Assembly: GCA_947359465.1 (NCBI GenBank)
Contig: OX375877.1
Location: 51,870,744-51,934,743, forward strand
Reading direction: 5' to 3'
Length of the DNA stretch: 64,000 nt
DNA from: Metellina segmentata
Taxonomy: Eukaryota; Arthropoda; Arachnida; Araneae; Tetragnathidae
The translations under genes and the position numbers were made by a program. This document shows, one piece after another, positions 23,905 to 35,833 of the stretch. The stretch's first letter is position 1; each line of letters opens with the position of its first letter. Below the pieces are notes generated by a model, which was not told the DNA's origin, did no database searches, and saw only the letters and a list, made by a program, of their open reading frames with translations.

Positions 23905-24172
23905 TCGGGAAGAGTTCGAAACTAAGACAAACCAATGGCCATCGTGTATGTGAAAGGCTGATGCATGTTTAATCCGCCGTGGCCTCAAATGTGCTTATGT
24001 TGGCGTGGTGTGGAAGTTTAGAGTGGGTGCCAGCTCAGGTGTTGACCTCGTTATCTGACCGTGGTTCAAAATCATGTGGTGTGGTCCTCGAATCTCCTTG
24101 GGGATTGACCCTGGATCGTGGTCATAAATCCTTCGTGTTGCTATAGTGTGACGTTAACTATTTACCTTTAGA
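23905..24172 (+). repeat. SINE, 5'-truncated head
   Basis: Starts at box-B-like agagttcgaaactaag near 23909, continues through the body (gttggcgtggtgtggaagtt) and ends at tgacgttaactatttacc. Box A is missing. Confidence 0.85.
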
Positions 24173-25552
24173 AATTCCTTTAGATTTTCATTGTTGCTTT
24201 GAAAAAGTTAGCAAATGGAAAATATTTTTGAATTCAATCAGACATCAATGAGAATTGAAAGCCCCAATCCAATTTGGCAACAGATGTGGGAATAAAATCA
24301 TTGTATTAAAATTGTTGACTAATATTTTAAGTAAACTGACTCCATGCATTTAAATAAAAAGAATGGAGTTACAAATTGCACTAGATTTGGATCTTACACT
24401 GGGCACTTAGCAATGCATTTGTCCACTCTTGATTGCAGTATCGAAATAATGTATCTGCCATTAATCATTTTCAATCATAGCCATTCGCGCTAAATAAGTC
24501 CATATTGTAAACAGTCAGGAAAGATAGGTCAAAGTACTGATATTTTTCGTCGTTGAATTGTTTAATAAGGACGGGAAGTTTTTTAGAATGGCATGAAATT
24601 GGTATAATACTATTATGACAGAATATCAACATTTGATAAACATAGTTTCGAGTAGAAGAGAAAATGTTTACATAGTCATAGGAAACGAAACACTTGCATG
24701 AAAATAATGCTTTTGTAATGAGACTTTCTTTGTTAGCACTAGTTATTCATTTTTATACAAATAGGATTAAATTGGGTTATGCTAGTTTTCAAGCATCGGA
24801 CAAAAAGAATGAAAAAGGTGTGAGGTATTAAGGCAAACGTATACACTAGAAGATTTTTTTTTTTAAATTTTGACTTTAAAAATCCAGTTTTCTTACCAGA
24901 GATAATTGGTGTATTCGTAAAACCATTTCAGGGAGAAAAAATTAGATTGTGCAAATAATTAACTATCTAATTCAAACATAAGTAGCTAATTAGAATGTTT
25001 TTTGAAACATGATACCTCAAATTCTAATTTATTCAGAACGCCGATTCATGTTGGAAATTATTCCTAATACAACCCAACTTCATGTTTTGAACTTCAATCA
25101 AGTTTCTAGAAGAAATAGTTTATTATTTTACAATTTTTTAATCAGGAATGCGTAAAGAAAAACCAACATTTTTCAAGAATTTCAACATTTAAAAATCAGT
25201 AAAAATCCATTTCTTGACTAAATGCTCTGATTGAAACTCAAAACATCCACTGTATTATATAGATCATATGATGCAAAAATAATTATGATTGATGAATTTA
25301 TTGTGGAGTTATCCCGTTTTGAACAAAGTATGCAAAAACGCAGTTCTTCAGAAATTGAGTTTAAAGTTTTGGAAACTTGTCTGTTCATGGTGACAGTTCC
25401 TAACAAAAACCCTTGTAACTAAAAAACTATTAAGAATATTTGCCTGATCTTAGTATCTTCTGAAAGATAAGAAATTAGGAAATATTTTGACGTAAAAAAG
25501 AAATATTATTCTAGTAGATTTTCGTGGATTCTAGTGTATACATACACCTTGA
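24173..25552. other. Unassigned AT-rich stretch
   Basis: No supported feature. The overlapping opposite-strand frames near 25220-25420 are mutual shadows. Confidence 0.4.
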
Positions 25553-25785
25553 TCAACATCACATTGGAGCAACACAACAGCTATTGGCGACGGACCAAGA
25601 TCAACCCCCGAAGTAAAAGATCCGAAGACGCCACGTAATTTTGAAAAACGGTAGGATGACGAGGTCACACCGGAGCAGGCACACAACTCTTCACTTTTCC
25701 ACACTACAAGTTTAACATGCACCAACCCTTTGTACACGACAATCTTTGATTAGATTTGAACTCACAACCCTTCGGTGGGAGACTT
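25553..25785 (-). repeat. SINE, diverged, 5'-truncated
   Basis: Minus-strand copy from tail (cacattggagcaacacaaca) to the box-B region (complement of gggttgtgagttcaaatct) near 25770, with several short deletions in the body. Confidence 0.82.
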
Positions 25786-26189
25786 AAAATTTTTGAGATA
25801 GTCTGCTTTTATAACTTCTTATAATATTTTTTTCTTCTTATCAGACGTTTCACAAATTTAAATAAAACAATTAAGTAATCTCAAATTTTGAAATTTAAAC
25901 TCTATTCTTTTTCAAAATAGACATTTTCTAACTTTGCAGAACTTGTTATAAGAAACCTCTTCAACCTGGTAATTAAAACTCTTTCAACGTGTTTCAAAAA
26001 CAGCATAAACTTTACTCAAAGGAACGTCGTGAAAAAATGAGTAATTGTTTATACACATTCTTAAGAACAAACAAGTTAGGAATTCTGATTTTCGAGTTAA
26101 TTTTAAACAAATATTGAAAAGAAATAATATGTAATATAATATTAAATCCTCACTTCTGAAAAAAATAAATGTCTATTCTAGAAAAATAC
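25786..26189. other. Unassigned AT-rich stretch
   Basis: Nothing recognised. Confidence 0.4.
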
Positions 26190-26505
26190 AACTGTTATCT
26201 TTAGTATATTCTGAGAAAAGTACATAGAAATTAGGTAAATTGTCATTCTCAGGGAAAAACCTTCCAACTACCCCAAAACAAAGTTGAAACAACTGTGACC
26301 GACATTACTTTATGTTTTAATATACATAAATATCTACAGATATACGAAAAATTCAAACCAGTGTCTTCAATATACTCTAAGAACAAGTACATAGGAATTA
26401 GGTAAATTGGCATTATCGAGAAAAGACTTTCCAACTCCCCTTGAAAAAAATCTAAAGCAACTATGACTGGCATCACTTTTTTTGCCGTAAAAGTGTGTAC
26501 CAAAA
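26190..26505 (+). repeat. Diverged tandem duplication, ~167 bp period
   Basis: The stretch tatattctgagaaaagtaca running into tagaaattaggtaaattg near 26206-26242 recurs in diverged form near 26371-26410. The following ccttccaactacccc/ctttccaactcccc also matches. Confidence 0.7.
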
Positions 26506-26834
26506 AACTGTCTCATATTTTTCTATGTTATTAAGGTGGAAGACTCACCGTTTTGTCTTCTTATACGTATGATAATTCACTACGTTTACGACATGAGCAA
26601 AAAATAAACACGCCATTCAGGGAGCTCTTAAAATTTCCATTGGTCTTTTAATACCACAGGATAAATTACTTCGGTATTCTCATAATTTAAGGATCGCATA
26701 TTACTGTGACGTCGAATGTTATCCACTCTCTGCGAGATAGGAAAACTTCAAGCGTCCGCCATTTTTGGTCATGTAATGATTTAATTTCGATATGCGACTT
26801 CATAGTTCTCCAAACTTGCCTGGTTCAGCGCTCC
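26506..26834. other. Unassigned stretch
   Basis: No gene or repeat recognised. The sequence runs from AT-rich DNA into moderately GC-balanced DNA at about 26690-26830. Confidence 0.4.
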
Positions 26835-27345
26835 CTTTACAAAGACAATTTTTTTCGACACGATCCCGTCTTCAAAATTCAATAATTTTTACTGTAATTG
26901 TAAAGCTATTTATTGAAATGAAATGAAACTAAAGTGAACATAAACATTAGATTCCTCACACTGGTTGGTAGCACTGGTATTGTGCTACTAATTTAACGGA
27001 ATTAGTCTCTAGTTTTGTAAGCAGCATCCTTAAATCCTCACGATCAACACTTTGCGGTCAACTAAACATTGACGGATATTAAATGAAAAATTTGACTTGG
27101 AAGTGCTTGCAAAACATGCATGCTAACAGCCGCCTGTTTCATGTTTCTAGACCAATGAGTTGTACTAGCCCGTTTTACAACATATAATGCTTGCCACAAT
27201 ATTAGCATGCCTGTTTCGTCAAATGAATACGTGTTTTATTAAAACATTTAAATCATCTTATTGCCCTCTTTTGCTATTCAATGCACCCTATATTCCGGGG
27301 ACCTGCATTGTCACCAATATTCGCTTGCCCAATTTGGGAAACAAT
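26835..27345 (+). repeat. Dispersed repeat related to 31243-31833, possible hAT derivative
   Basis: Diverged blocks match the 31.2-kb copy: a tttttttcgacacgatccc-like start, acataaacattagattcctc, ttttgtaagcagcatcctta and cccaatttgggaaacaatg. The ends resemble hAT-type termini (gtttcccaaag). No intact ends or target duplication seen here. Confidence 0.4.
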
Positions 27346-27552
27346 GCTTCACTTAACATTCCTTCATACGATTATACTACCCTCAGTAGATTTGCTAAAT
27401 GCACTGAATTTCCTTAACTAATACCCTGATTAAAAAACTCGATAGAAAAGTCTGTAATGTATACCGATAAATTCATAAAGCTTTCACAGTTTCAGTTGAC
27501 TTTTGCAAAAATGAAAGAAGAATAACAATGTATCCAACTCAGTAACGAATAT

Positions 27553-27640
27553 TGGTGATGTGTGTGGAAATTGGGAGAATAGGAGCTGCTTCAGGTGTTG
27601 ACTTCGTCATCTGACCGTGGTCAGAAATATCATCCTTGAA
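27553..27640 (+). repeat. SINE body fragment
   Basis: Short plus-strand piece covering gtgtgtggaaattgggagaa to tcgtcatctgaccgtggtc, with head and tail both absent. Confidence 0.7.
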
Positions 27641-28705
27641 AAACACTTTACAATGTTCATAATAAATTACGTGATCACAAAACAATTTTTTTTTATTGAT
27701 TTTATAGAGATATCAGGTAAGAAATTTATCTAGAAAAATAATTTTTTCCATCAACTTCTATAAAAAGAGTTTTGGGATAGATTCGTTAACAGAGTTGACC
27801 ATTGATGGCAAAATAATTTCTAAAGTCTTACCTTCTTATCGAGAAAATACCCCGCAAACATCTTACACCAAAATGTATAGTTGCAAATCCTAATTTCTCT
27901 AAATCATTGAACTGAATGAATCTGCTACAAGGAACTTTGCTGCAAGTTTTAATTCCTGCAGCAAACTTAAAACATGTTTCTGTTATGATGCACACCATAA
28001 AAGGAAGCTAGATGAATTACCATAGCGCAGGAAAACACCAGAAGTTTCCAAATATAAATATGGTAAGTTATGTTATTCTCCAAAAGTTCAAAAGAGATCA
28101 AACCAGAAATTTTTTAAATTCCTCAGCAGAAAGAATTAAACAATTTTTCAATGCAGCATGTCCTATTTTGTGTGATGTGAGCCAAGAGTGTTATACCTGA
28201 AAAATATGACCATGCTTGAAGCAAACAGAGGAGATTGTTAAGTTTTTTTTTAATTCGACGTGTTCAATGAAACTAAGGGAAAGGCCTAGGAGATCCTTAC
28301 TAATTCAGTCTCCAATTTAAAATTTTCTTCGTGGTTCAACTCCTGCTTTCTTTCATCTTCTAACTGCATGATTGCCTCATAGATCATTTATTTAGAATAG
28401 GACTTAGTAATTCACCTTTTTTCACTTTATGCAATTTTGGACAACCAATGAATAGCGAACATTTAGACACGTGTACTGCTCTTTAATGGTTTAAATGGCA
28501 TTCATAAGAGAGAAGTCTAATGACTAAATTGACAAAGGAATTAATAAATGAAATAATTAATAAAAGAATCAAAGTCAACAGGCATGGATAATGTATGATA
28601 ACTATAGGGGCTATCTGTGATAAGTCAATGTCATAAGATCTCAGAAGTGTAAGTCACTTGGGTTTGGAAATCGACACGGGCCGATAGCTATGTAAGGTAA
28701 GAAAT
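27641..28705. other. Unassigned AT-rich stretch
   Basis: No supported gene or repeat. Confidence 0.4.
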
Positions 28706-28862
28706 TAATTAACTTCACACTGGAGCAACACAACGGTCTTTAGGCAACTGTCCGGGATAAATCCCCAAGGGAAAGATCCGAGGACAAAACTACATAATTT
28801 CGAACCACGGTCAGATAACGAGACCTACACCCAACACCTAAGCAGCACTTAAGCAGAATTCT
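28706..28862 (-). repeat. SINE tail half
   Basis: Minus-strand copy with well-preserved 3' half (taattaacttcacactggag, ccgggataaatccccaaggg, aaccacggtcagataacgag), breaking off in the body. Confidence 0.85.
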
Positions 28863-28890
28863 AGCATATGTGATAGAGCATAATTTTTTG

Positions 28891-28905
28891 TTGGGGGGGG
28901 GGGGA
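28891..28905 (+). repeat. Poly-G run
   Basis: About 13 consecutive G in an AT-rich context. Confidence 0.8.
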
Positions 28906-29103
28906 AGATTCATTTCAACTATTACTTATGGTTTGTCCAAAGAATAGGTATTATCAGGCCTGTCCAACTCAAATCATTCTTTTTTTGACACATTTAAAAT
29001 ACATGTTTTAATAATATAAATTACATAAAAGTGTGTTAGATTTATGCAGTGAAATGAGAAATCCCTTCTACTTTGATAACCAAGAATATTGTTATGTCAC
29101 ATA

Positions 29104-29671
29104 CACTACACTACAATAATGAACCGAACAGCAACAGATGTGATGGTAAAAGGGAAAGAATACATGCTTTAATAGGGGGATGACCCCCCACAAGCTGCAG
29201 TGACACTATCTACCCTTCTGGACATACTTTCAACAAGGTTTTGATACACAGCTATGGGTATTTGTGTTCATTCCTGCTGCAAGAATGTCGCCAGCTCAGC
29301 TGAAGAATTCGGACGTGGTTCCCTGGTACGTAAGGGTCGCTCTAACTCGTCCCACAAATGTTCTATGGGGTTCAGGACGGGACTCTGGTCAGGCGAGGGA
29401 AGACATTTTACATCCATATCTTGATACCACTGCTTGACAGAGGCTGCAACATGACATTCAGAGCTTTCGTCCTGGAAGTAACTTTCATCCATTCCATAGA
29501 ATTTTCAGAGCGTAAGAAGAACCTGTCTAAAATGTTCATGTAGGCGTCGGCGTTCAATTTACTAGGAACAACATGGAAAGGTCCCAGGCCGTACGACGAA
29601 AAACACCCCCAAACAAGTAGTCGGATTTTATGCAAATCCGCTGGCGTCCGGTACATTATTGTAAGGTGGTG
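29104..29671 (-). mobile_element. Tc1-like element, family 3, copy 2 (568 bp deletion derivative)
   Basis: Left end cactacactacaataatgaa and right end (complement) caccaccttacaataatgta, flanked by TA at 29102-29103 and 29672-29673. Same size and same terminal-repeat-to-catalytic-core junction as 18094-18663. Confidence 0.9.
29169..29650 (-). pseudogene. Tc1-like transposase remnant, family 3
   Basis: Minus strand. The terminal repeat is followed at once by KIRLLVWGCFSSYGLGPFHV and LNADAYMNILD, so the helix-turn-helix and first Asp are missing exactly as in the 18-kb copy. A frameshift near 29510 separates this from MDESYFQDESSECHVAASV and PVLNPIEHLWDELERPLRT, where the Asp-Asn-Ala-Pro-Cys-His motif is corrupted to DESSECH but the final Glu in PIEHLW remains. 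The stop is at 29169-29171. Inactive. Confidence 0.88.
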
Positions 29672-29673
29672 TA

Positions 29674-30984
29674 TTTGGTTCTAAAATATAGATCACATGG
29701 CAGTTTCTTTTTCAATTTTCATTTCATAAATCTACCTAATATAAAAATCTAGTCTGAAAAAACTTTTAATGTCGTGAATCAATACATAGAAAATTGGTGG
29801 ATTTCAGACGCTTGAATTCAGGGAAGCATCACTAAATGTAATAAGGCGTCTCAAATTGCTTAAAAATTATTATATTACTTTTAACGATTCTTAATTTTAG
29901 TAAAAATTGGAAAACCTTTGATGAAACTCAAATGCTGAACAGAGGGCGTTGCGTGCACTCCGACGTGCGATAGATGAAGAAGCTCTAGTTAATACTGCTT
30001 GTTTGAACGATGTGACGCCATGATTAATATTCTGTTTCTTTGTTGTTCTCTTTGATGATGTGTTTGTGTCAAATAAAGGATAAAAAGGATAAAGCCTAGA
30101 TTGTCTTTCCCGTCTGTGACAGGCAAGAGAATATTTTGAAATTCACTTAAGAACCGTCCGAAGCAATGCAAATTTAGAAATTGGATCAACCTTCAAACCA
30201 ATCACAATTTTTACTATCAATTAAGCTACATTTTCATACGGCCAAATTTACTCTCACCAATCATCATGATCCAGTCGGTAACTGTGGCCCACAGACATCG
30301 TGTTGGCTAGCCTTGGCCATTCTATCGCTCTTCCCATTGCTGGATGGTCAAAAATGGCATTGGGGTGTAGCCTCGCAATTGGGGATAAAAGCAAAACCAC
30401 ATTGGTTGCGTGCCAGCCCAAAGCATTCAAGAAAAGCACCTGCATCTGGTTTTGTGTTACTTTCCAATTACGTGACAACGACATATAAAACAATGTATTG
30501 AGCCCCGAAAGAAGCAGAAGAGAAGTGGTAATTGTGTTCGGTTTTGCAGGAGGGGAATTCCGACCTTTGACCTTAGGACAGTGTTTATTATTTCGCATAA
30601 CTGCCTCCGGGGTCTGCGGAGGCTAGAGGGGGAGGTCTGTTCTACGGAATCACCGAGTAATTTAGGATTTATTATCTAAACTCACTTCGGAGATGATAGT
30701 AATCGTCTTCATATGTACAGAGCTAATTCGGCATTCTGCAAGTTGGAATTTTAAACAACGTATTAATTTTGGTTTAGTGAGGAGTCGGCGTGCATGAATT
30801 TCAAAAAGTTCAGTTTTGGGGTTAGCTAGTTTACCAAACTAGTGATCACATTTTACGGGGATAAATGAGTGTAAAGTAACTTAATTTAAATGCACCTCAT
30901 TGGTGATGCAAACGAAGAGATTGGCTCATTGGCTACGACTAAGCACTTGAAAACTATATGCTTAATATATAATGTTTTCTATTG
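29674..30984. other. Unassigned stretch with GC-richer island 30180-30660
   Basis: 30240-30600 is GC-balanced and open on both strands but shows no recognisable domain. A hairpin gcctccg/cggaggc followed by ctag lies at 30603-30625; it resembles a Helitron end but the next base is A, not T. Confidence 0.35.
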
Positions 30985-31053
30985 TACTTCAGAGTTGGAA
31001 GTACAATGAGTACTTCAGAGTTGGAAGTACAATGAGTACTTCAGAGTTGGACA
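30985..31053 (+). repeat. Tandem repeat, 26 bp unit, 2.7 copies
   Basis: The units at 30985-31010 and 31011-31036 are identical (tacttcagagttggaagtac followed by aatgag), then a partial third. Confidence 0.92.
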
Positions 31054-31242
31054 GAACTGAATGAAAAATAGTATTATATGACTATTCCAATAACAAAGTA
31101 ACTAATTTATAACATACATTTCGGGATATTAAAAATCCTTATTTAATTATTTGTTGGAGTAATGTCCTTCAAAAGCTGAGTATATATTTTGTGTTATTAT
31201 GAGCTTTTCAATTCTTTATTCAAAAGGCTTAGGGGTTTCTAT

Positions 31243-31833
31243 TATTGAGAGGTTTCTTAAACTTTTTTTCGTCCCAGTGCCCTGATTCGAAGATAAATTT
31301 TTTGGTTCGCCCTATGAAAAATTAACTACTAATAGCCGTGACTACAATTTGTGAATTTTACCAAAATCTCTATCTAGTCATGTATGCAATTTTAGAATTT
31401 AAAAAAGCTGATTTGGAAATAAAACTTGGAACTTAAATTATAACTCTATTTATTAAATTGAAATAACAAAAAATAAATTGCACATAAACACACTAGATTG
31501 CTCACTATTGTCGGTCATTAATCTCAATCAAATCAGCAAAATCAAATATCACTAATGAGAAGAATAAGACTGGTGTCAAGCTATCAATTTGTCTATATTA
31601 GGTTCTATTTTCGTCAGCAGCCGTCTTAAATTGTATCAACTATCTGCAGTTTGTTTATCTTTTTAGTTAAAAGAAGCCTTTACAGTTCATCCCTGTAATG
31701 AGTTTGTAACAATTTTAGGCGACTATTTTTTTTAGCATCTTATTGCCTAGTTTTGTTCCTCAATTGCCTATATATTCCCCTGGGTCCAACATTTCCCCAA
31801 GACACCTTCAGCACCCCTTTGGGAAACTGGCGT
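31243..31833 (+). repeat. Candidate non-autonomous hAT-like element
   Basis: Left end gaggtttcttaaactttttt and right end (complement) cagtttcccaaaggggtgct look like hAT-type termini. The interior shares blocks with 26835-27345, supporting a dispersed family. No 8-bp target duplication could be fixed and no transposase is present. Confidence 0.45.
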
Positions 31834-31859
31834 AGATATTCAGTTGAAGATTTTCTGAA

Positions 31860-32590
31860 TATTTTATAGTAAACATCATTAGTTCAGAATCAGTAAACAT
31901 TATTAGTTTTGTACATACAACAGGTAAAATGCACGTATGTCTGAGAACAGTTCAATAAAGAAAAATCAAACGTAATCTTTGACTTGACCCTTTCGAAATA
32001 ATTTTCTGAAAGCACATTAAACACCCTTAGTTTCATTCATCTCACAGGTTGTCCCACACACGTTGATGCCTGAAATCATTAAAAAAATTATAAGTCATGA
32101 ATTCGACCCTTCGCAAATAATTTTTTTTGCTCTCTCCGAAATCAATTTCTGAATACGTGCTCGTAAACATCCTGTTTCATTCATCCTACAGGTAAAATTC
32201 CCGTAGATGTCTGAAATCAGCACAAAAAATTAAATATACGTAATCTTGGACTCTCCCCTTTCCAAATAATTTTTTAGCTCCTTCTGAAATAAACTTCCGA
32301 ACATGTGCTTGTAAACATTCTTTGTTTCGTTCATCCCCCAGGTAAAATGCACGTAAATGTCTGAAATCAGTACCAAAAATTAAATAAACTTAGTTCGATT
32401 CTCCCCTTTCCAAATAAATTTTTAGCTCCTTCTGAAATAAACTTCCGAACATGTGCTTTTAAACATTCTTTGTTTCGTTCATCTCACAGGTAAAATGCAC
32501 GTAAATGTCTGAAATCTGGATTCGCCCCATCCCAAATAATTGTTGGCCTCCCTCCAAAATGAGTGTCTGAAAACGTGCTTTTAACCATCC
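31860..32590 (+). repeat. Tandem array, ~145 bp unit, five copies
   Basis: The anchor caggtaaaatgcacgta or a variant recurs at 31921, 32045, 32189, 32339 and 32487 (spacing 124-150 bp). Shared blocks include atgtctgaaatcag, cctttccaaataatttttt and aacttccgaacatgtgctt. The last two full units are nearly identical. Confidence 0.9.
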
Positions 32591-33897
32591 CCGGCAAGCT
32601 TCGCCTTACAGTAGCGCCTCAAGAGGCCGGCTGAGAACATCTCCATTCCTAGAAGGCTGGGAACTTCTGGACTACACCCCAGCGTCTTCTCTGCTACTGC
32701 CCATCCTTCCTGCGCTCATCGTGTCCAGTTCTGGGCAAAGTGGCCCACCGTCGAAAAAGGTGGGTCCACTCCCTGACAAAGACTAATGGCAGTTGCCCGC
32801 TCGATAATCTTTGTTGCAACAACAACGGCCGAAACAACAGCAAAAGAAAGAAAACTGCTATTAGCATCCTAACTTCCTCACTCAAATAATCCTTCATTTA
32901 GGCCGAGATATGCCGCCGGCCCAATTCTTCTACAGCTACGAGAACAAACAACAAAAAATGGAATCGCATGCGATCAAGAAAAAAAAAAGAACGAAGCTGT
33001 AAGAACTTCTCTTATCTTGACTTGCTGAGCTTGTCTATAATAATCCGATAAAGATCTAAATAAATAATAAAATACAATTTCGGGAGAAAGTTATCAATCT
33101 TGGCGGATAAAAACCCACATAACAATCATAATTATTCCCCAGAATATTGGCAACGATGACGAGATATTTTGCGAATCTTGTTAAAGGAGCGTCGAATGTA
33201 ATAGTGAGGGGGAAAATGGTCCCTGCCCAAATTTGGAAGTTAATCAAATAGTTTTCGTATGAAAAGAGGGAATTAGTATTCCATTATTTTTGGGAAATAA
33301 TTTTGATGCTGGCGAGAAATTAACTTTGATACAATCTCTCATGTAACAAGAACATGATTATTTATAAATGATTAAAATTCCATCAAGGGGGTAGCAACAA
33401 AATCGAAGCACAAATTCAATGTTGAAATCAGAAATGTGTTAATTATGAATAATAGCTTTTGCAATTTTCCATTAATCATTTAGTCAGTTAACTACTTTTA
33501 TATCAAATATGACTGCAGATTTAGACATTAATGCAGTGATACATGGAATTGGCCATAAAGACTAATTTTTGATTTTCGCAAGATACAAAATTTGCCATTT
33601 GCAAATTTTGCAATCGGGCTCCAAATATTAATAATTATGGTAATTCAGTACTTTTAATTTCATGTTTCAAGTATATAAAGAAGAACGCAAGGACAAATTT
33701 GTGGTTATCTTAGCAAACACTAAATTTTAAACAATGTTTTAAAATATTTAGAAATGCGACGGATCTCAACCATAAATTACTTCGGTTGAATAAAGTTGCA
33801 TTGTTTTTTCCACATACGTTACCACATGGGTGACCCGGACGTAATTTAAAAACTCAATATTTTGACTGGTTTTTCCGTCGGTGAGCGAACTGAAGAT
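32591..33897. other. Unassigned stretch
   Basis: GC-richer at 32600-32960, AT-rich after that. No domain or transposon end recognised. Confidence 0.4.
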
Positions 33898-34585
33898 TTG
33901 CCAGAACCCATCCTAGATCTGCGTAATTATTATTTTTTATAAGTTTGTACTTTTGACTGAAGGATTTGTATCTGTAACATCCTTCTGCGTTCATTGGTTG
34001 AGTTTTCACCGAGCTGAGGCCATTTGGCTAAACTGAGCTAAACTTCTAGTAAAGAAGCACATACATGAAAATCTTTACCGACATAGTAAAGAGAAACACA
34101 CACAGGGATAATCGAACCTGAGCCGCCTACAGCTTATACTTCCTGCTTTGAAAATTTAAATGTTTAATTTTAGTATATTTAAAAATATTTAAAAAATTAA
34201 TAACACTAAAAATCTTTTTTGCAGCGAAAAATCCTATAATTTGCCAGAACCCATCCCCGATCTGCGTAGTTATTATTTTTTATAAGTGTGTACTTTTGGT
34301 TGAAGGATTTCTATTTGTAACAGCCTTCTGCGTTCATGGGTTGAGTTTTTATTGAGCTGAGGCCATATGCTAAACTGAGCTAAACTTCTAGTAAAGAAGC
34401 ACATACATGAAAATCTTTACTGACATAGTAAAGAGAGACACACCCACGGATAATCGAACCTGAGTCGCCTACAACTTATACTTCCTGCTTTGAAAATTTA
34501 AATGTTTAATTTGAGTACATTAAAAAATATTTTAAAAATTAATAACACTTAATAAACTTTTTTGCAGCGAAAAATCCTACAATTT
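33898..34585 (+). repeat. Tandem duplication, 343 bp period
   Basis: gccagaacccatcctagatc at 33900 recurs at 34243. The units are about 90% or more identical by eye. Each contains, on the minus strand, ggttcgattatcc, a partial box-B-like motif without a convincing box A. Confidence 0.93.
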
Positions 34586-34730
34586 GCCACTACAGACCAT
34601 GACCTACCCAGACCAATAAGAAGTACAGTACTTATACAGCAGACATTGAAAAAAGGTAACCTTTTTTTAATTTCATATATTTTTGAAAAACATCGACCGT
34701 TGTATTTATTTCACTAACCACTCACAGAGG
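34586..34730. other. Unassigned spacer
   Basis: Nothing recognised. Confidence 0.4.
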
Positions 34731-35038
34731 GTGTAGTTGCCCAGTTGCAAGAGTAACGGATAAGTAAAAGGAAGATTGCAAGTTCAGTCCAGCCAAAGAC
34801 AGTCTTGCACACGGGGGACGGTGCACGTTTAATCTGACGTGACCTCAAATGTTCTCAAGTTCACTTGATGTGGAAGTTTGGAGAGTGAGGTGCCAACACA
34901 GATGATGGTTGGTCGGTCATCTAAACGTGGTTCAAAATTACGATGCGGTGTCTTTGGATCTTTCCCTTTGGAATTGATCCGGACTATCACCGATTGCCAG
35001 TTATGTTGCTCCAGAGCGGTGTTCATTAACTATATACC
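34731..35038 (+). repeat. Full-length SINE (head A)
   Basis: Plus-strand. Head gtagttgcccagttgcaaga, degenerate box B near 34790, complete body and short tail at ttcattaactatatacc. Confidence 0.87.
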
Positions 35039-35414
35039 GAAAATACTCTCATAATACGCATTGTGGTTACCTTAAAATGTAGTTTATCACAGTTATTGTC
35101 AATGTTTGGTGTTTGATCTAGTTGGCGTTGTCCAATGAACTATTATACATCCATTTGGAATTTGTTATTTAGAATTTTTGTAGGTGAAGTGCTGAAATAG
35201 TATTTTAAAAACATATAAATTCGCCGCAGAAACACTAACTTCACCCATATTTAGTTTGACAAAAAAATTCCACCAACAGATTACCGATAGGCATCGAACT
35301 CTATCAAAACTCTAAAAATGATCCAATCAACAATTTGTCCCTCAAGAACAGTTTCATTTTAAGCGTGAATAAGTTCAGCAATTCCCGAACTATCCCGATC
35401 AATTTCTGATTGCG
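35039..35414. other. Unassigned AT-rich stretch
   Basis: Nothing recognised. Confidence 0.4.
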
Positions 35415-35833
35415 TAATCCTCTCAAGGTAGTTAGTTAATTAACATTGCATTGATACAACACGCGAGATATTGAGATCGATCCCGAAAGGAAAGATCAAA
35501 TGACAAGGACACGTAATTTTGGTAAGTCGATACTTTAATTAACGTCGTACTGAAGCAACACAACGGGCTATTGACGACGGTCCGGAATCGATCCCAACGG
35601 GAAACATCCAAGGATAACCACGTACTCGTAATTTTGAACCTCAATTGGATGACTAAACACCCGAGGAGGCATCCCACTCTTCAAACGTCCACACCACGCC
35701 AACGTGAGGATACTCGAGACCACGACATATTTAACGTGCACCGTCTCCCGTGTAACACGACGGTTGTTGGCTGGACCGAGTTCCGAACTTTCAACCCTCC
35801 GGTTGCTAATCCGTTGCTCTTCCATAATCCTCT
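35415..35833 (-). repeat. Composite SINE: full copy plus extra 3' module, shared 9-bp target duplication
   Basis: On the minus strand there is a full head A SINE (about 35824 to 35533) followed directly by a second body end and tail (about 35520 to 35424, ending in taattaactaactacc). The pair is flanked by taatcctct at 35415-35423 and 35825-35833. A single shared duplication suggests the two modules inserted as one unit, i.e. a dimeric or tail-duplicated SINE. Confidence 0.8.

Noticed and set aside
30603..30625. Third Helitron 3' end
   Set aside because: The hairpin and CTAG are present, but the following base is A and no 5' partner was found.
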